Origin: Pontimonas sp.
GTDB taxonomy: Bacteria > Actinomycetota > Actinomycetes > Actinomycetales > Microbacteriaceae
DNA length: 38,321 nucleotides
Reading direction: 5' to 3'
Assembly (NCBI GenBank): GCA_017857245.1
Contig: JAFMDO010000007.1
Location: 1 to 38,321, forward strand
A program made the position numbers and the translations under genes. The notes beneath the pieces are model-generated. The model searched no databases, had not been told where the DNA came from, and saw nothing but the letters and a program-made list of their open reading frames with translations. Within the stretch, counting starts at the first letter, position 1, and every line of letters starts with the position of its first letter. Below are positions 25,229 to 34,167 of the stretch, one piece after another.

Positions 25229-27955
25229 GTGGCCGTTAACGACCAAGATCCCTATTCGTTTCACCAGATGGATTCTGACCCCGCGGAAACCGCGGAGTGG
25301 CAGGAATCTCTCGATGCCGTCGTAACCGGTGCTGGCCATCAGCGTGGTCGCGAGATTATGTTAAGCCTTCTCAAGCGCTCCAAAGAGCTTCACTTGGGTG
25401 TCCCCATGGTTCCCACCACGGACTACCTCAATTCGATTGCACCGGACTCTGAGCCAGAGTTCCCGGGCGATGAAGAGATTGAACGCCGCTATCGTGCCTG
25501 GATTCGCTGGAACGCAGCAATTACCGTGCATCGCGCCCAGCGACCAGGAATTTCTGTGGGTGGACACATCTCGACCTACGCCTCCTCGGCAGCGCTCTAC
25601 GAAGTAGGCCACAACCACTTTTTCCGTGGCGCCGATCACCCCGGCGGCGGGGACCAAATTTTCTACCAGGGTCACGCTTCCCCCGGGATGTATGCCAGGG
25701 CTTACCTCGAAGGCAGGCTCAGCGAAGACCAGCTTGATGGTTTCCGTCAAGAAAAGTCTCACCCCACGGGCGGGCTATCCTCTTATCCCCACCCCCGTTT
25801 GATGCCGAATTTTTGGCAATTCCCCACGGTGTCGATGGGCCTGGGGCCCATCAACGCGATCTATCAGGCACAATCTAACCGGTACCTTCATCACCGCGGC
25901 ATCAAAGACACCTCTGATCAACACGTCTGGGCGTTCTTGGGTGATGGGGAGATGGACGAAGTGGAAAGCCGCGGCGCGCTTCAGCTCGCCGCTAACGATG
26001 ACCTTGACAACCTCACTTTTGTCATCAACTGCAACCTTCAGCGACTCGATGGACCGGTCCGCGGTAACGGCAAAATCATCCAGGAACTCGAAAGCTTTTT
26101 CCGCGGAGCCGGCTGGAATGTCATCAAGGTGGTGTGGGGCAGGGAATGGGACGCATTGCTCGCCATGGATCATGAGGGCGCACTGCGCGACCTGATGAAC
26201 AAGACCCCCGATGGCGACTACCAAACCTATAAAGCCGAAAGCGGCGCCTATATTCGCGAACACTTCTTTGGGCGCGACCCTCGCACCGCCGCCATGGTGG
26301 CGGGGATGAGCGACGACGACATTTGGCGTTTGAAGCGTGGTGGCCACGACTACCGCAAGGTCTATGCCGCATTCAAAGCAGCCACCGAGCACAAAGGCCA
26401 ACCCACCGTCATTTTGGCTAAGACGGTGAAGGGTTATGGCTTGGGCCCCAGCTTCGAGGGTCGAAACGCCACCCACCAGATGAAGAAACTAACGCTCGAA
26501 AACCTCAAAACCTTCCGCGACGACATGCGGATTCCCATCACCGACGCTCAACTAGACGCTGACGTGTACCAACCGCCGTATTACCACCCCGGCGCCGGTG
26601 ACGAAGCAATTTCCTACCTGCACGAGCGGCGTCGGGCACTCGGCGGTTACCTGCCCGAGCGTCGGTCTAAGTACACCCAGGTGACCTTGCCGGGTGCTGA
26701 GACGTATGCAGCAGTGAAAAAGGGCTCGGGGAAGCAAGAAATTGCCACCACAATGGCCTTTGCGAGGCTACTAAAAGACCTGCTGAAGAACCCCGACTTT
26801 GGTCACCGCTTGGTCCCTATCATCCCGGACGAAGCGCGAACCTTCGGGATGGATGCTTACTTCCCCACCGCGAAAATCTATAACCCGCACGGCCAGAGCT
26901 ACACCTCGGTCGATCGCGAACTTCTGCTGGCCTACAAGGAAAGCCCCCAAGGTCAGATTCTGCACACCGGCATCAACGAAGCGGGCGCCTTCGCGGCCTT
27001 CACCGCGGTGGGAACCAGCTATGCCACCCATGGCGAACCGATGGTACCGATCTACGTGTTTTACTCCATGTTTGGTTTCCAGCGCACCGGCGACGCCATG
27101 TGGGCTGCGGGTGACCAGATGGCGAGAGGTTTCATCATGGGTGCGACCGCCGGTCGCACCACGCTGACGGGTGAGGGTTTGCAGCACGCCGATGGGCATT
27201 CACCGCTGCTTGCCTCGACCAACGCAGCGGTCATTACCTATGACCCGGCGTATTCCTACGAACTCGCTCACATCGTGGCCGATGGCATGGAGCGCATGTA
27301 TGGCGGGAAACACCCCGACCCGAACGTGATGTACTACCTCACCATCTACAACGAGCCTGTCGCCCAGCCAGCAGAGCCAGAAGATGTCGATGTCGAAGGA
27401 ATCTTGAAGGGCATGCACCGGATCAGCACCGGATCCGGTGTGGGGCCCAAAGCCACCATTCTTGCCTCGGGAGTCGGAGTGCCCTGGGCGCTCGAAGCCC
27501 AAGAGCTCCTTGCCAATGACTGGGGCGTCAGCGCAGAAGTTTGGTCGGTGACCTCCTGGAACGAGCTCCGGCGCGATGGCGTCGCAGCAGAGCGCCACAA
27601 CTTCTTGCACCCCGAAGAGCCCGCACACACCCCGTACGTCACCGCACGCCTGGCAGAAAGCGAAGGCCCCGTCATCGCGGTGAGCGATTTCATGCACTCG
27701 GTTCAAGATCAAATCCGTGAATTTGTTCCCAGGCCCTATCTCACACTGGGGGCCGATGGCTTTGGGTTTAGCGATACAAGGCCTGCCGCGCGGCGCCACT
27801 TCGCCATCGACGGTCCTTCCGTTGCGGCACGCGTGCTGCAACAGCTGAGCAAAGAGGGCCTCGTTCCGACACATTCCCTGCAGGAGGCAATCACCAAGTA
27901 TCGCCTCCACGATGTGACTGCAGGAACCAGCGGCACAGCCGGCGGAGAATCCTAA
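25229..27955 (+). CDS. aceE: Pyruvate dehydrogenase E1 component, homodimeric
   Basis: Thiamine-diphosphate enzyme that decarboxylates pyruvate and acetylates the E2 lipoyl domain, feeding acetyl-CoA to the TCA cycle and fatty-acid synthesis. The 908-residue protein (from GTG 25229) has the N-terminal [32 protein letters not shown], the ThDP/Mg motif [14 protein letters not shown] ending in an asparagine some 30 residues later, and the transketolase-like middle domain with [14 protein letters not shown]-type C-terminal sequence. The frame is open to 25097, but GTG 25229 matches the family start and has GAGG five bases upstream. Partners E2/E3 are not in the window. Just downstream lie the fatty-acid genes. 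Confidence 0.96.
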   Translation: MAVNDQDPYSFHQMDSDPAETAEWQESLDAVVTGAGHQRGREIMLSLLKRSKELHLGVPMVPTTDYLNSIAPDSEPEFPGDEEIERRYRAWIRWNAAITVHRAQRPGISVGGHISTYASSAALYEVGHNHFFRGADHPGGGDQIFYQGHASPGMYARAYLEGRLSEDQLDGFRQEKSHPTGGLSSYPHPRLMPNFWQFPTVSMGLGPINAIYQAQSNRYLHHRGIKDTSDQHVWAFLGDGEMDEVESRGALQLAANDDLDNLTFVINCNLQRLDGPVRGNGKIIQELESFFRGAGWNVIKVVWGREWDALLAMDHEGALRDLMNKTPDGDYQTYKAESGAYIREHFFGRDPRTAAMVAGMSDDDIWRLKRGGHDYRKVYAAFKAATEHKGQPTVILAKTVKGYGLGPSFEGRNATHQMKKLTLENLKTFRDDMRIPITDAQLDADVYQPPYYHPGAGDEAISYLHERRRALGGYLPERRSKYTQVTLPGAETYAAVKKGSGKQEIATTMAFARLLKDLLKNPDFGHRLVPIIPDEARTFGMDAYFPTAKIYNPHGQSYTSVDRELLLAYKESPQGQILHTGINEAGAFAAFTAVGTSYATHGEPMVPIYVFYSMFGFQRTGDAMWAAGDQMARGFIMGATAGRTTLTGEGLQHADGHSPLLASTNAAVITYDPAYSYELAHIVADGMERMYGGKHPDPNVMYYLTIYNEPVAQPAEPEDVDVEGILKGMHRISTGSGVGPKATILASGVGVPWALEAQELLANDWGVSAEVWSVTSWNELRRDGVAAERHNFLHPEEPAHTPYVTARLAESEGPVIAVSDFMHSVQDQIREFVPRPYLTLGADGFGFSDTRPAARRHFAIDGPSVAARVLQQLSKEGLVPTHSLQEAITKYRLHDVTAGTSGTAGGES

Positions 27956-27981
27956 GCGGGAGGCAACTCCCCGGGTCCACT

Positions 27982-29163
27982 ATGGCAATGACCAAGAAGC
28001 AAACACTGTCGTGGCTTCGCAACATTTCAGGGGAAATGGCGACCACCACACTCGCGACCCTGGAAACAGAATTGCCCTGGTATCGGGCGATGCCTCCGGG
28101 GCGCCGATCAGCGGTAGGGATGGTTGCCCAAACCGGTATTTCCTCTTTCATCTCATGGTTTGAAAACCCTCAGTCCACCCCGTGGATTGCTTCAGATGTC
28201 TTTGGCGTCGCCCCGAGGGAGCTGCTGCGCTCGGTGAGCTTGCAGCAAACCCTGCAGTTGATCAAGGTCACCGTGGAGGTGGTCGAGAAGCAGCTGCTCC
28301 AGGGGCCGCCCGAATTGCGAGAATCGATCCTCCACTATTCCCGTGAAATTGCTTTTGCCGCAGCCGATGTTTACGCCAGAGCCGCAGAAGCCCGAGGCTT
28401 GTGGGATGCGCGCCTCGAGGCTCTCGCTGTGGATTCCATCCTGAGCGGTGAATATGACCAAGAATTGCCTTCGCGCATCGCCGCCCTGGGTTGGTTGGGC
28501 CACGGTGAAGTCGCTGTAGTGGTCGGCACGAGCCCGCGAATGGTGGACGTGGATGACATTCGTCGCATTGCCCGGCATCAGCATGCAGACGTCCTCGTGG
28601 GGGTTCAGGGAAACCGTTTAGTGGTGGTCATTGGTCGGCGGGTAGATGAGGAATCCGATCACGCCCACCCCGCAAGCTTCATGGATATCGCCTTGGCGAT
28701 GGAACGAAGTTTTGGAACAGGGGCGGTTGTGGTGGGACATACCGTGGCGAGCGTGGTGGATGCCGCCAAGAGCGCAAAGGCCGCTCTTGCCGGCTTCTCC
28801 GTGGCGAAAGCTCGCCGGGAATTACCACGGCCACTCTCGGCAGATGATGTTCTTCCCGAGCGCGCCCTCGCTGGTGACCCCTTGGCCAGAAGAGCGCTGG
28901 TCAGCCAAATTTATGAGCCCTTGAGAGATCACCAGCTCGATTTGCTCGGCACGTTGTGGACGTATTTGGAAACCGGGCACTCCCTGGAAGCCACCGCCCG
29001 GGAGTTGTTTGTCCACCCCAACACTGTTCGATATCGCCTCAAAAAGGTGGCCCAAGTGGTCGCCTGGGATCCTGGGAACCCTCGCGATGCTGTGACCTTG
29101 CACCTGGGGATCATTTTGGGAAGCATGAGCGAGCCGAACACCTCGGGCTCCCGCTCGCCCTAG
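27982..29163 (+). CDS. PucR-family transcriptional regulator, FasR-like
   Basis: Regulator of 393 residues with the PucR/CdaR C-terminal helix-turn-helix (about 325-385; LEATARELFVHPNTVRYRLKKV). In Streptomyces coelicolor a PucR-type protein, FasR, in this position activates the fabD-fabH-acpP-fabF operon; orthology is inferred from the same neighbours. The central part (about 140-270) would be the GGDEF-like CdaR region. The gap from aceE is 26 bases and contains a GGGAG-GCAA-CTCCC hairpin (27958-27971) without a T tract. Two ATGs (27982, 27988) are possible; neither has a good Shine-Dalgarno. Confidence 0.88.
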   Translation: MAMTKKQTLSWLRNISGEMATTTLATLETELPWYRAMPPGRRSAVGMVAQTGISSFISWFENPQSTPWIASDVFGVAPRELLRSVSLQQTLQLIKVTVEVVEKQLLQGPPELRESILHYSREIAFAAADVYARAAEARGLWDARLEALAVDSILSGEYDQELPSRIAALGWLGHGEVAVVVGTSPRMVDVDDIRRIARHQHADVLVGVQGNRLVVVIGRRVDEESDHAHPASFMDIALAMERSFGTGAVVVGHTVASVVDAAKSAKAALAGFSVAKARRELPRPLSADDVLPERALAGDPLARRALVSQIYEPLRDHQLDLLGTLWTYLETGHSLEATARELFVHPNTVRYRLKKVAQVVAWDPGNPRDAVTLHLGIILGSMSEPNTSGSRSP

Positions 29164-29202
29164 GTGTTCCCTCCCTACAAAGGTAGGGGCTCAGGACACA
29201 CC
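29164..29202 (+). promoter_or_regulatory. Inverted repeat between the regulator and fabD
   Basis: CCCTAC-AAAG-GTAGGG (29173-29188) is a perfect 6-bp stem; flanking GGTGTTCC (29163-29170) and GGACACACC (29193-29201) extend it imperfectly. No T tract follows, so a simple terminator is unlikely. It could be the operator for the PucR/FasR-type regulator or an RNA element. Function is inferred only from place. Confidence 0.4.
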
Positions 29203-29244
29203 ATGACCTACTACGCCTCACGGCTCCCTCAGGGGGGAAACTAA
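29203..29244 (+). CDS. Possible 13-codon leader ORF before fabD
   Basis: ATG at 29203 opens a short frame encoding MTYYASRLPQGGN and stopping at TAA (29242-29244), five bases before the fabD ATG. An AGGA lies seven bases before this ATG. The only purine-rich sequence that could serve fabD (AGGGGGG, 29231-29237) lies inside the short frame, 12 bases before the fabD start. This suggests translational coupling, but so short a frame can arise by chance. Confidence 0.3.
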   Translation: MTYYASRLPQGGN

Positions 29245-29249
29245 AACCT

Positions 29250-30164
29250 ATGTTTGTTATCGCAGCACCCGGACAGGGATCACAAAAGCCAGGGTTTTTG
29301 GAACCCTGGCTTGTACACGAAGAACATCGTGCCACCCTGGAATCCTTTTCCCAGGCCGTCGGTATTGACTTGGTTCTCCACGGCACCCGCAGCGATGAAG
29401 CCACCATCAGGGACACCGCCGTAGCACAGCCTCTGATTGTGGCAGCGGGGCTCCTGACCGGTCGAGCACTCCTCGCTGGCCTTCCCGCGGGTACTCCTCT
29501 GGCTTTTGCCGGCCATTCCGTCGGTGAATTCACCGCCGCCGCGCTCTCTGGTGTTCTCTCGGATGAGGAAGCGCTGAAGCTGGTGGCTGCGCGAGGCGCT
29601 GCCATGGCGGTCGCTTCTGCCCTCACTCCCAGCGGGATGGCCGCTGTGTTGGGGGCTGACCCTGAAGAGCTCCCCTCCGAACTGGAAGCACGGGGGCTTT
29701 CCGCGGCAAACTTTAACGGGGGCGGCCAGATCGTGGTTGCGGGATCTCGAGAGGCTTTGTCCGAATTTGCGGCGAATCCGCCGGTCGGGACACGAGTAAT
29801 CCCTCTGCAGGTAGCAGGCGCATTCCACACCGCTTTCATGGAGACTGCCCTCCACGCGGTTTCTGACGCGGCCTCCGAGCTGGCACCCAAGGACCCTCAC
29901 CAGGCGCTCTATACCAACCGAGATGGCTCGGTGCTGACAAGCGGCAGGGACGCCCTTGCGTCCCTGGTCTCCCAGGTCACCCAACCCGTGCGTTGGGACG
30001 CGTGCATGGGGTCCTTTGAGAAAGATGGAATACAAGGCATGATGGAACTTGCTCCCGGCGGAGCGCTGGTGGGTCTCGCCAAGCGGGGCCTCAAGGGAGT
30101 GAACACTCTGGCACTGAATACTCCCGAAGACATTCCCCGAGCACGCGAAATGGTGGTTTCTTGA
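29250..30164 (+). CDS. fabD: Malonyl-CoA:ACP transacylase
   Basis: Loads malonyl groups onto acyl carrier protein for type II fatty-acid synthesis. The 304-residue protein has APGQGSQKPGFL at its N terminus, the nucleophilic serine in GHSVGE (about 90), the catalytic histidine in GAFHTAFM (about 193) and the NFNGGGQIVVAG segment. First gene of fabD-fabH-acpP-fabF; its stop overlaps the fabH start by one base (TGATG). Confidence 0.96.
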   Translation: MFVIAAPGQGSQKPGFLEPWLVHEEHRATLESFSQAVGIDLVLHGTRSDEATIRDTAVAQPLIVAAGLLTGRALLAGLPAGTPLAFAGHSVGEFTAAALSGVLSDEEALKLVAARGAAMAVASALTPSGMAAVLGADPEELPSELEARGLSAANFNGGGQIVVAGSREALSEFAANPPVGTRVIPLQVAGAFHTAFMETALHAVSDAASELAPKDPHQALYTNRDGSVLTSGRDALASLVSQVTQPVRWDACMGSFEKDGIQGMMELAPGGALVGLAKRGLKGVNTLALNTPEDIPRAREMVVS

Positions 30165-31165
30165 TGGCTCCTCTCACCCAATCCCATGGCACGGAGTTCA
30201 CCAGAATCCTCTCCCTCGGTGCTGCCAGGGGTGACACTTCGGTCAGCAACGACGAAATTGCTGGACCCATCGACTCTTCCGACGAATGGATTCGCCAGCG
30301 CACCGGAGTAATCGAGCGCAAGCGCTCCAGCGCTGATGAAGGGGTCATCGATCTTGCCCAACGCGCAGCCCAGGAAGCCATCACGGCGGCGGGAATCGAG
30401 TCCACCGATATCGGCGCCGTCATTGTGGCCACAATCAGCAACAGCGTCCAGACTCCCTCGTTGGCGGCACTGCTGGCTCACAGAATTGGCGCCACTCCGG
30501 CGGCTGCCTACGACATCTCGGCCGCGTGTGCTGGATACACCTATGGGATTGCCCAAGCAGACGCGCTGATCCGATCCGGTGCCGCGCGCTATGTCTTGGT
30601 CGTGGGGGCTGAGAAACTCAGCGACATCGTTGAACCTACCGACCGCAGTATTTCCTTCCTGCTGGGCGATGGGGCAGGTGCTGCGATTGTAGGCCCCAGC
30701 GACATGGTGGGAATCGGCCCCACCCAGTGGGGCTCCGATGGATCCAAGTGGGACGCCGTCGGCATGAACAAGACCCTCCAGGAGGCCTTCGCTGATCGCG
30801 ACGGCGGCTTCCCCACCCTTCGCCAAGACGGGCAAGCCGTCTTTCGCTGGGCGGTCTGGGAAATGGCCAAGGTGGCGAAGAAAGCGCTTGACGAGTCAGG
30901 GGTTTCTGCCAGTGAGTTGGCGGCGTTTGTTCCCCACCAAGCCAATATGCGCATCATCGATGAGTTCGCGAAACAACTGAAGCTTCCTGAGAGCGTACTG
31001 ATTGCCCGCGATATTGAAACCACCGGCAACACCTCGGCGGCGTCTATTCCGCTAGCCATGCACAGACTTTTGCAGGAGCACCCCGAAGCTTCCGGTGGTT
31101 TGGCTCTGCAGATAGGTTTTGGCGCCGGTCTGGTCTTCGGCGCGCAGGTCGTGACACTCCCCTAA
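30164..31165 (+). CDS. fabH: 3-oxoacyl-ACP synthase III
   Basis: Condenses an acyl-CoA primer with malonyl-ACP, starting fatty-acid chains and setting straight versus branched composition. The 333-residue thiolase-fold protein has the catalytic Cys in SAACAGYTYG (about 122), the His in PHQANMRI and the Asn in TTGNTSAAS. ATG 30164 overlaps the fabD stop; an in-frame TTG just before it (30161) would add one residue. Confidence 0.97.
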   Translation: MAPLTQSHGTEFTRILSLGAARGDTSVSNDEIAGPIDSSDEWIRQRTGVIERKRSSADEGVIDLAQRAAQEAITAAGIESTDIGAVIVATISNSVQTPSLAALLAHRIGATPAAAYDISAACAGYTYGIAQADALIRSGAARYVLVVGAEKLSDIVEPTDRSISFLLGDGAGAAIVGPSDMVGIGPTQWGSDGSKWDAVGMNKTLQEAFADRDGGFPTLRQDGQAVFRWAVWEMAKVAKKALDESGVSASELAAFVPHQANMRIIDEFAKQLKLPESVLIARDIETTGNTSAASIPLAMHRLLQEHPEASGGLALQIGFGAGLVFGAQVVTLP

Positions 31166-31226
31166 ACCCCAGGCTGGCTCTAAGATTGGAGCCGGTCACT
31201 GATAGACACACAGAAAAGAGAAACAC

Positions 31227-31475
31227 ATGGCTCACACCTCCGAAGAAATTTTGGCTGGACTAGCGGAACTCGTCACGGATGAGACCGGTATCGCTGGAGA
31301 CCAGGTCAGCATGGAAAAATCCTTCACCGACGACTTGGACATTGATTCGATCTCGATGATGACCATCGTCGTGAATGCCGAAGAAAAGTTTGATGTGAAA
31401 ATTCCCGACGATGAGGTCAAGAACCTGACCACTGTCGGCGAAGCTGTCACCTTCATCACCAAGGCTCAGGCCTAA
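31227..31475 (+). CDS. acpP: Acyl carrier protein
   Basis: Small acidic carrier of growing acyl chains on a phosphopantetheine arm. The 82-residue protein has the attachment serine in DLDIDSISMM (about 41). AAAAGAG lies a few bases before the ATG. A 61-base gap after fabH is the longest in the fab operon and may contain a processing site or weak promoter, which I cannot define. ACP is usually needed in excess over the enzymes. Confidence 0.98.
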   Translation: MAHTSEEILAGLAELVTDETGIAGDQVSMEKSFTDDLDIDSISMMTIVVNAEEKFDVKIPDDEVKNLTTVGEAVTFITKAQA

Positions 31476-31491
31476 TCCAGGTCCCCCGCAG

Positions 31492-32727
31492 ATGACCACC
31501 ATTGTCGTCACCGGTATCGGGACAACAAACCCACTCGGCGGCGACGCCGCCTCCACGTGGAGTGCTCTTCTTGCGGGTGAATCAGGCATCTCCACTCTGG
31601 AACATGATTGGGTTGCCCGACACCAACTGCCGGTCACTTTTGCCGGACAGGCCAAGGTGGCGGCAGTCGATATTTTGGAACGCCAAGAGGTTAAGCGCCT
31701 TGACCCCTCAGCGCAGTTTGCGCTGATCTCGGCCCGCGAAGCGTGGACGGACGCTGGTTCGCCAGATGTTGATCCCGAACGCATCCTTGTCGACTACGCC
31801 ACGGGTATTGGTGGGTTGTGGACGCTACTAGATGGTTGGGACACGCTCCGGGAGAAAGGGCCCAGGCGGGTCCTGCCGATGACCATCCCCATGCTGATGC
31901 CTAATGCCGCAGCGGCGGCAGTGAGCATGGGTCTGGGAGCAAAAGGTGGAGCACGGACCGTGGTGTCCGCCTGCGCTTCGGGAACAGAATCCATTGCCAA
32001 CGCTTACGAGCACCTTCAACTAGGACTCGCAGACATTGTGGTTGCCGGCGGAACCGAAGCAGTCATCCATCCCCTCCCCATTGCCGCTTTTGCCGCCATG
32101 CAAGCGCTGTCCAAGCGCAATGATGACCCCCAGAGAGCCTCCCGGCCCTATGACGCCAACCGCGACGGCTTTGTGCTGGGCGAGGGTGCTGCGACGTTGG
32201 TGCTGGAAACCAAGGAACATGCGCTTGCGCGTGGCGCACGGATTTATGCGGAGCTAGCCGGTGGGGCAATCACGAGCGATTCCTTCCACATCACCGCCCC
32301 GGACCCCGAAGGATTAGGGGCTTCTCGTGCGGTTATGGCGGCTCTGAAGCAAGCAGGCGCAACGCCAGAAGATGTCACCCACATCAATGCTCACGCTACG
32401 TCAACGCCCGTGGGTGATGTCGCTGAGTACGCCGCGTTGCACAAAGTATTCGGCGACCGCGTAGGAAATATCCCGGTCTCAGCCACGAAAGCCTCGACCG
32501 GACACCTGCTCGGGGGCACCGGGGCCTTGGAGGCACTGTTCACGATTCTCGCGATCTATCATCGCCAGGCTCCCCCCACCATTAACTTGGATGACCAAGA
32601 CGAGCGGATTCCCTTGGACGTGGTAACCAGCCCCCGTGACTTAGGTCCAGGAGCACAGCTGGGCATTAGTAACTCTTTTGGCTTTGGCGGCCACAACGCG
32701 GTTGTTGCCTTCCGGAGTGTGGACTAA
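31492..32727 (+). CDS. fabF: 3-oxoacyl-ACP synthase II
   Basis: Elongating condensing enzyme of fatty-acid synthesis. The 411-residue thiolase-fold protein has the nucleophile in VVSACASGT (Cys about 161) and the two histidines in NAHATSTPVGD and KASTGHLLGG, followed by the GFGGHN C-terminal loop. It lies 16 bases after acpP. Its TAA shares bases with the TAG of the convergent DUF3145 gene (CTAA, 32724-32727), leaving no room for a conventional terminator. Confidence 0.97.
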   Translation: MTTIVVTGIGTTNPLGGDAASTWSALLAGESGISTLEHDWVARHQLPVTFAGQAKVAAVDILERQEVKRLDPSAQFALISAREAWTDAGSPDVDPERILVDYATGIGGLWTLLDGWDTLREKGPRRVLPMTIPMLMPNAAAAAVSMGLGAKGGARTVVSACASGTESIANAYEHLQLGLADIVVAGGTEAVIHPLPIAAFAAMQALSKRNDDPQRASRPYDANRDGFVLGEGAATLVLETKEHALARGARIYAELAGGAITSDSFHITAPDPEGLGASRAVMAALKQAGATPEDVTHINAHATSTPVGDVAEYAALHKVFGDRVGNIPVSATKASTGHLLGGTGALEALFTILAIYHRQAPPTINLDDQDERIPLDVVTSPRDLGPGAQLGISNSFGFGGHNAVVAFRSVD

Positions 32728-33227
32728 CCCACTCGGTGAAACCACACCACACCGGTTTCTTCGCTGCAGTATCGAAACGGCTCCAGCTCGTCGTCCCATG
32801 CTCCGCCCCACGCCAGTCGCAGGGCCTTGGTCGTCAGGCGCGGGTCGCCACCGGCCTCGGCAAGGGCGGTCTTAACGCGATCTTCTGAAATCATCGTGTT
32901 CCCCGCCGTATCCATGGCGCCATAGAAAATTCCGAGGTCGGGGGTGTGCATCCAGCGCCCACCGTCCACACCGGGTGAGGGTTGCTCGCTGACTTCGAAT
33001 CGCAGATGTTCCCAGCCGCGCAAAGCGCTCGCCATCACACTTCCGGTGTTGATGGGACCTCGCCAGGGAAACTCGGCGCGAAGGGTGCCAGGCAACACGG
33101 GTTGGTCTTCCCAGGCGAGGTGGACGGGGCGACCCAGGCAGCGCCCTATGGCCCATTCGAGGTGCGGGCAGAGCGAAGGGGGTGAAGAGTGCACAAACAG
33201 CACCCCACGGGTTGTGGCAACAGCCAT
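32724..33227 (-). CDS. DUF3145 domain protein
   Basis: Actinobacterial protein of unknown function, 167 residues, with the family features RGVLFVHSSPPSLCPHLEWAI (shown without further extension), ALRGWEHLRFEV, EQPSPGVDGGRWMHTPDLGIFY in pieces, and the C-terminal WGGAWDDELEPFR. Commonly found next to fabF, so a role linked to lipid metabolism has been guessed from context only. ATG 33227 has GGAG seven bases upstream; the open frame to 33269 adds residues without family match. Soluble, no signal peptide. Confidence 0.9.
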   Translation of the reverse strand: MAVATTRGVLFVHSSPPSLCPHLEWAIGRCLGRPVHLAWEDQPVLPGTLRAEFPWRGPINTGSVMASALRGWEHLRFEVSEQPSPGVDGGRWMHTPDLGIFYGAMDTAGNTMISEDRVKTALAEAGGDPRLTTKALRLAWGGAWDDELEPFRYCSEETGVVWFHRVG

Positions 33228-33311
33228 AGTTTTCTCCGATTCCTGTGGTTCGACTTCCCCATCGACCATGGAATCGGGGTATTACTCGCCGCCTGAAAGC
33301 GGAATGCCCTT

Positions 33312-33341
33312 ATTATGCGGCAGGTTGGCTATGAAAAACAA
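33312..33341 (-). promoter_or_regulatory. Candidate promoter for the DUF3145 gene
   Basis: TTGTTT (33341-33336), 18-base spacer, CATAAT (33317-33312) on the minus strand, about 85 bases before the ATG. It lies between the DUF1684 stop and the DUF3145 start. Confidence 0.4.
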
Positions 33342-33348
33342 GTGAGGA

Positions 33349-34161
33349 CTAGCCGTGTAGCAGAGAGCCGTCTTTCTTCAGCACATTTTTTTCCCCAGCC
33401 TCAATGGCGAAGGGGAATCGGTTTTGCGCCGGCGGCAAGGGGCAGTTGAAGGCATAGGAAAAAGCGCACGGTGGCAAGACGGCGTAGTTGAAATCCAAGG
33501 TGATCGTGCCATCGGGGTTGGGCGCGAGAAAGAGAAAGCGTCCCACACTATACGTGCTGACGTCATTGGTGGCATCGGCAAAGACCAGCTGGAGGGCCGT
33601 GCCGGCTTTGAAGGCAGCTATCGAATACTCGGTGCCTTCATGGGTGAAGGTGATTTCACCAGGAATCACCTCATCTCTGGAGACACCCTCGTCCTTGAGG
33701 TGTTCAAATCCCACACTTTTACCGCCGGGGATTTCTTTCCACGCCCCGGTAATAACCCACTCGGGTGCATAGTCAAAGGCGTCAACGTTTCCGAAAGACT
33801 GGATGCCCTCTGAAGTGCTATCCCAGACCCGTAAGGCGTAGGAATCACCCTGAGCGATGACGTGACCCTTCTGGGTGTCGCCAAAGATCACCTCCGAAGG
33901 CTGATCTGAGCCTTTTGATCGAACCTCCACAGTCCCATCCACTGGGATACCGTCGACGGAAATCCCCTCGCTACCCGGTGCGGTAAGCATCAATGCCTGC
34001 ACGCCTTGCGGCGCTGGTGCCCAGGTTCCCGGCACTCCCCAAATAGTTTGTTCCATGTCCACCCACTGAGTGTTCACCAATGCGAGGGGACCTTGGGGCT
34101 GAATTGCCCCAAGGTTTCTGCGTTCACGAAATAACGCGAGCCGCTCCCCCGCTTCACTCAT
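33349..34161 (-). CDS. DUF1684 domain protein, likely co-transcribed with heliorhodopsin
   Basis: Protein of 270 residues of the DUF1684 family, function unknown. It has the diagnostic C-terminal features GRFLFLAPNPDGTITLDFN, PPCAFSYAFNCPLPPAQN and IEAGEK. No signal peptide or membrane helix is seen, so it is probably cytoplasmic and largely beta-stranded. It begins six bases after the heliorhodopsin stop, in the same direction, with only a weak ribosome site, so its translation is probably coupled to heliorhodopsin. Family members are widespread without rhodopsins, so the link is a hypothesis from context. Confidence 0.9.
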   Translation of the reverse strand: MSEAGERLALFRERRNLGAIQPQGPLALVNTQWVDMEQTIWGVPGTWAPAPQGVQALMLTAPGSEGISVDGIPVDGTVEVRSKGSDQPSEVIFGDTQKGHVIAQGDSYALRVWDSTSEGIQSFGNVDAFDYAPEWVITGAWKEIPGGKSVGFEHLKDEGVSRDEVIPGEITFTHEGTEYSIAAFKAGTALQLVFADATNDVSTYSVGRFLFLAPNPDGTITLDFNYAVLPPCAFSYAFNCPLPPAQNRFPFAIEAGEKNVLKKDGSLLHG

Positions 34162-34167
34162 GGGGCT

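Noticed and set aside
25775-26476. Minus-strand open frame of 233 codons opposite aceE
   Set aside because: Shadow of the conserved ThDP domain of aceE.
27958-27971. GGGAG-GCAA-CTCCC hairpin after aceE as a terminator
   Set aside because: Short stem, no T tract; more likely local structure around a ribosome site.
29909-30835. Minus-strand open frame of 308 codons opposite fabD/fabH, plus a similar one at 29111-29890
   Set aside because: Both are opposite strongly conserved fatty-acid genes; their sequence resembles no family.
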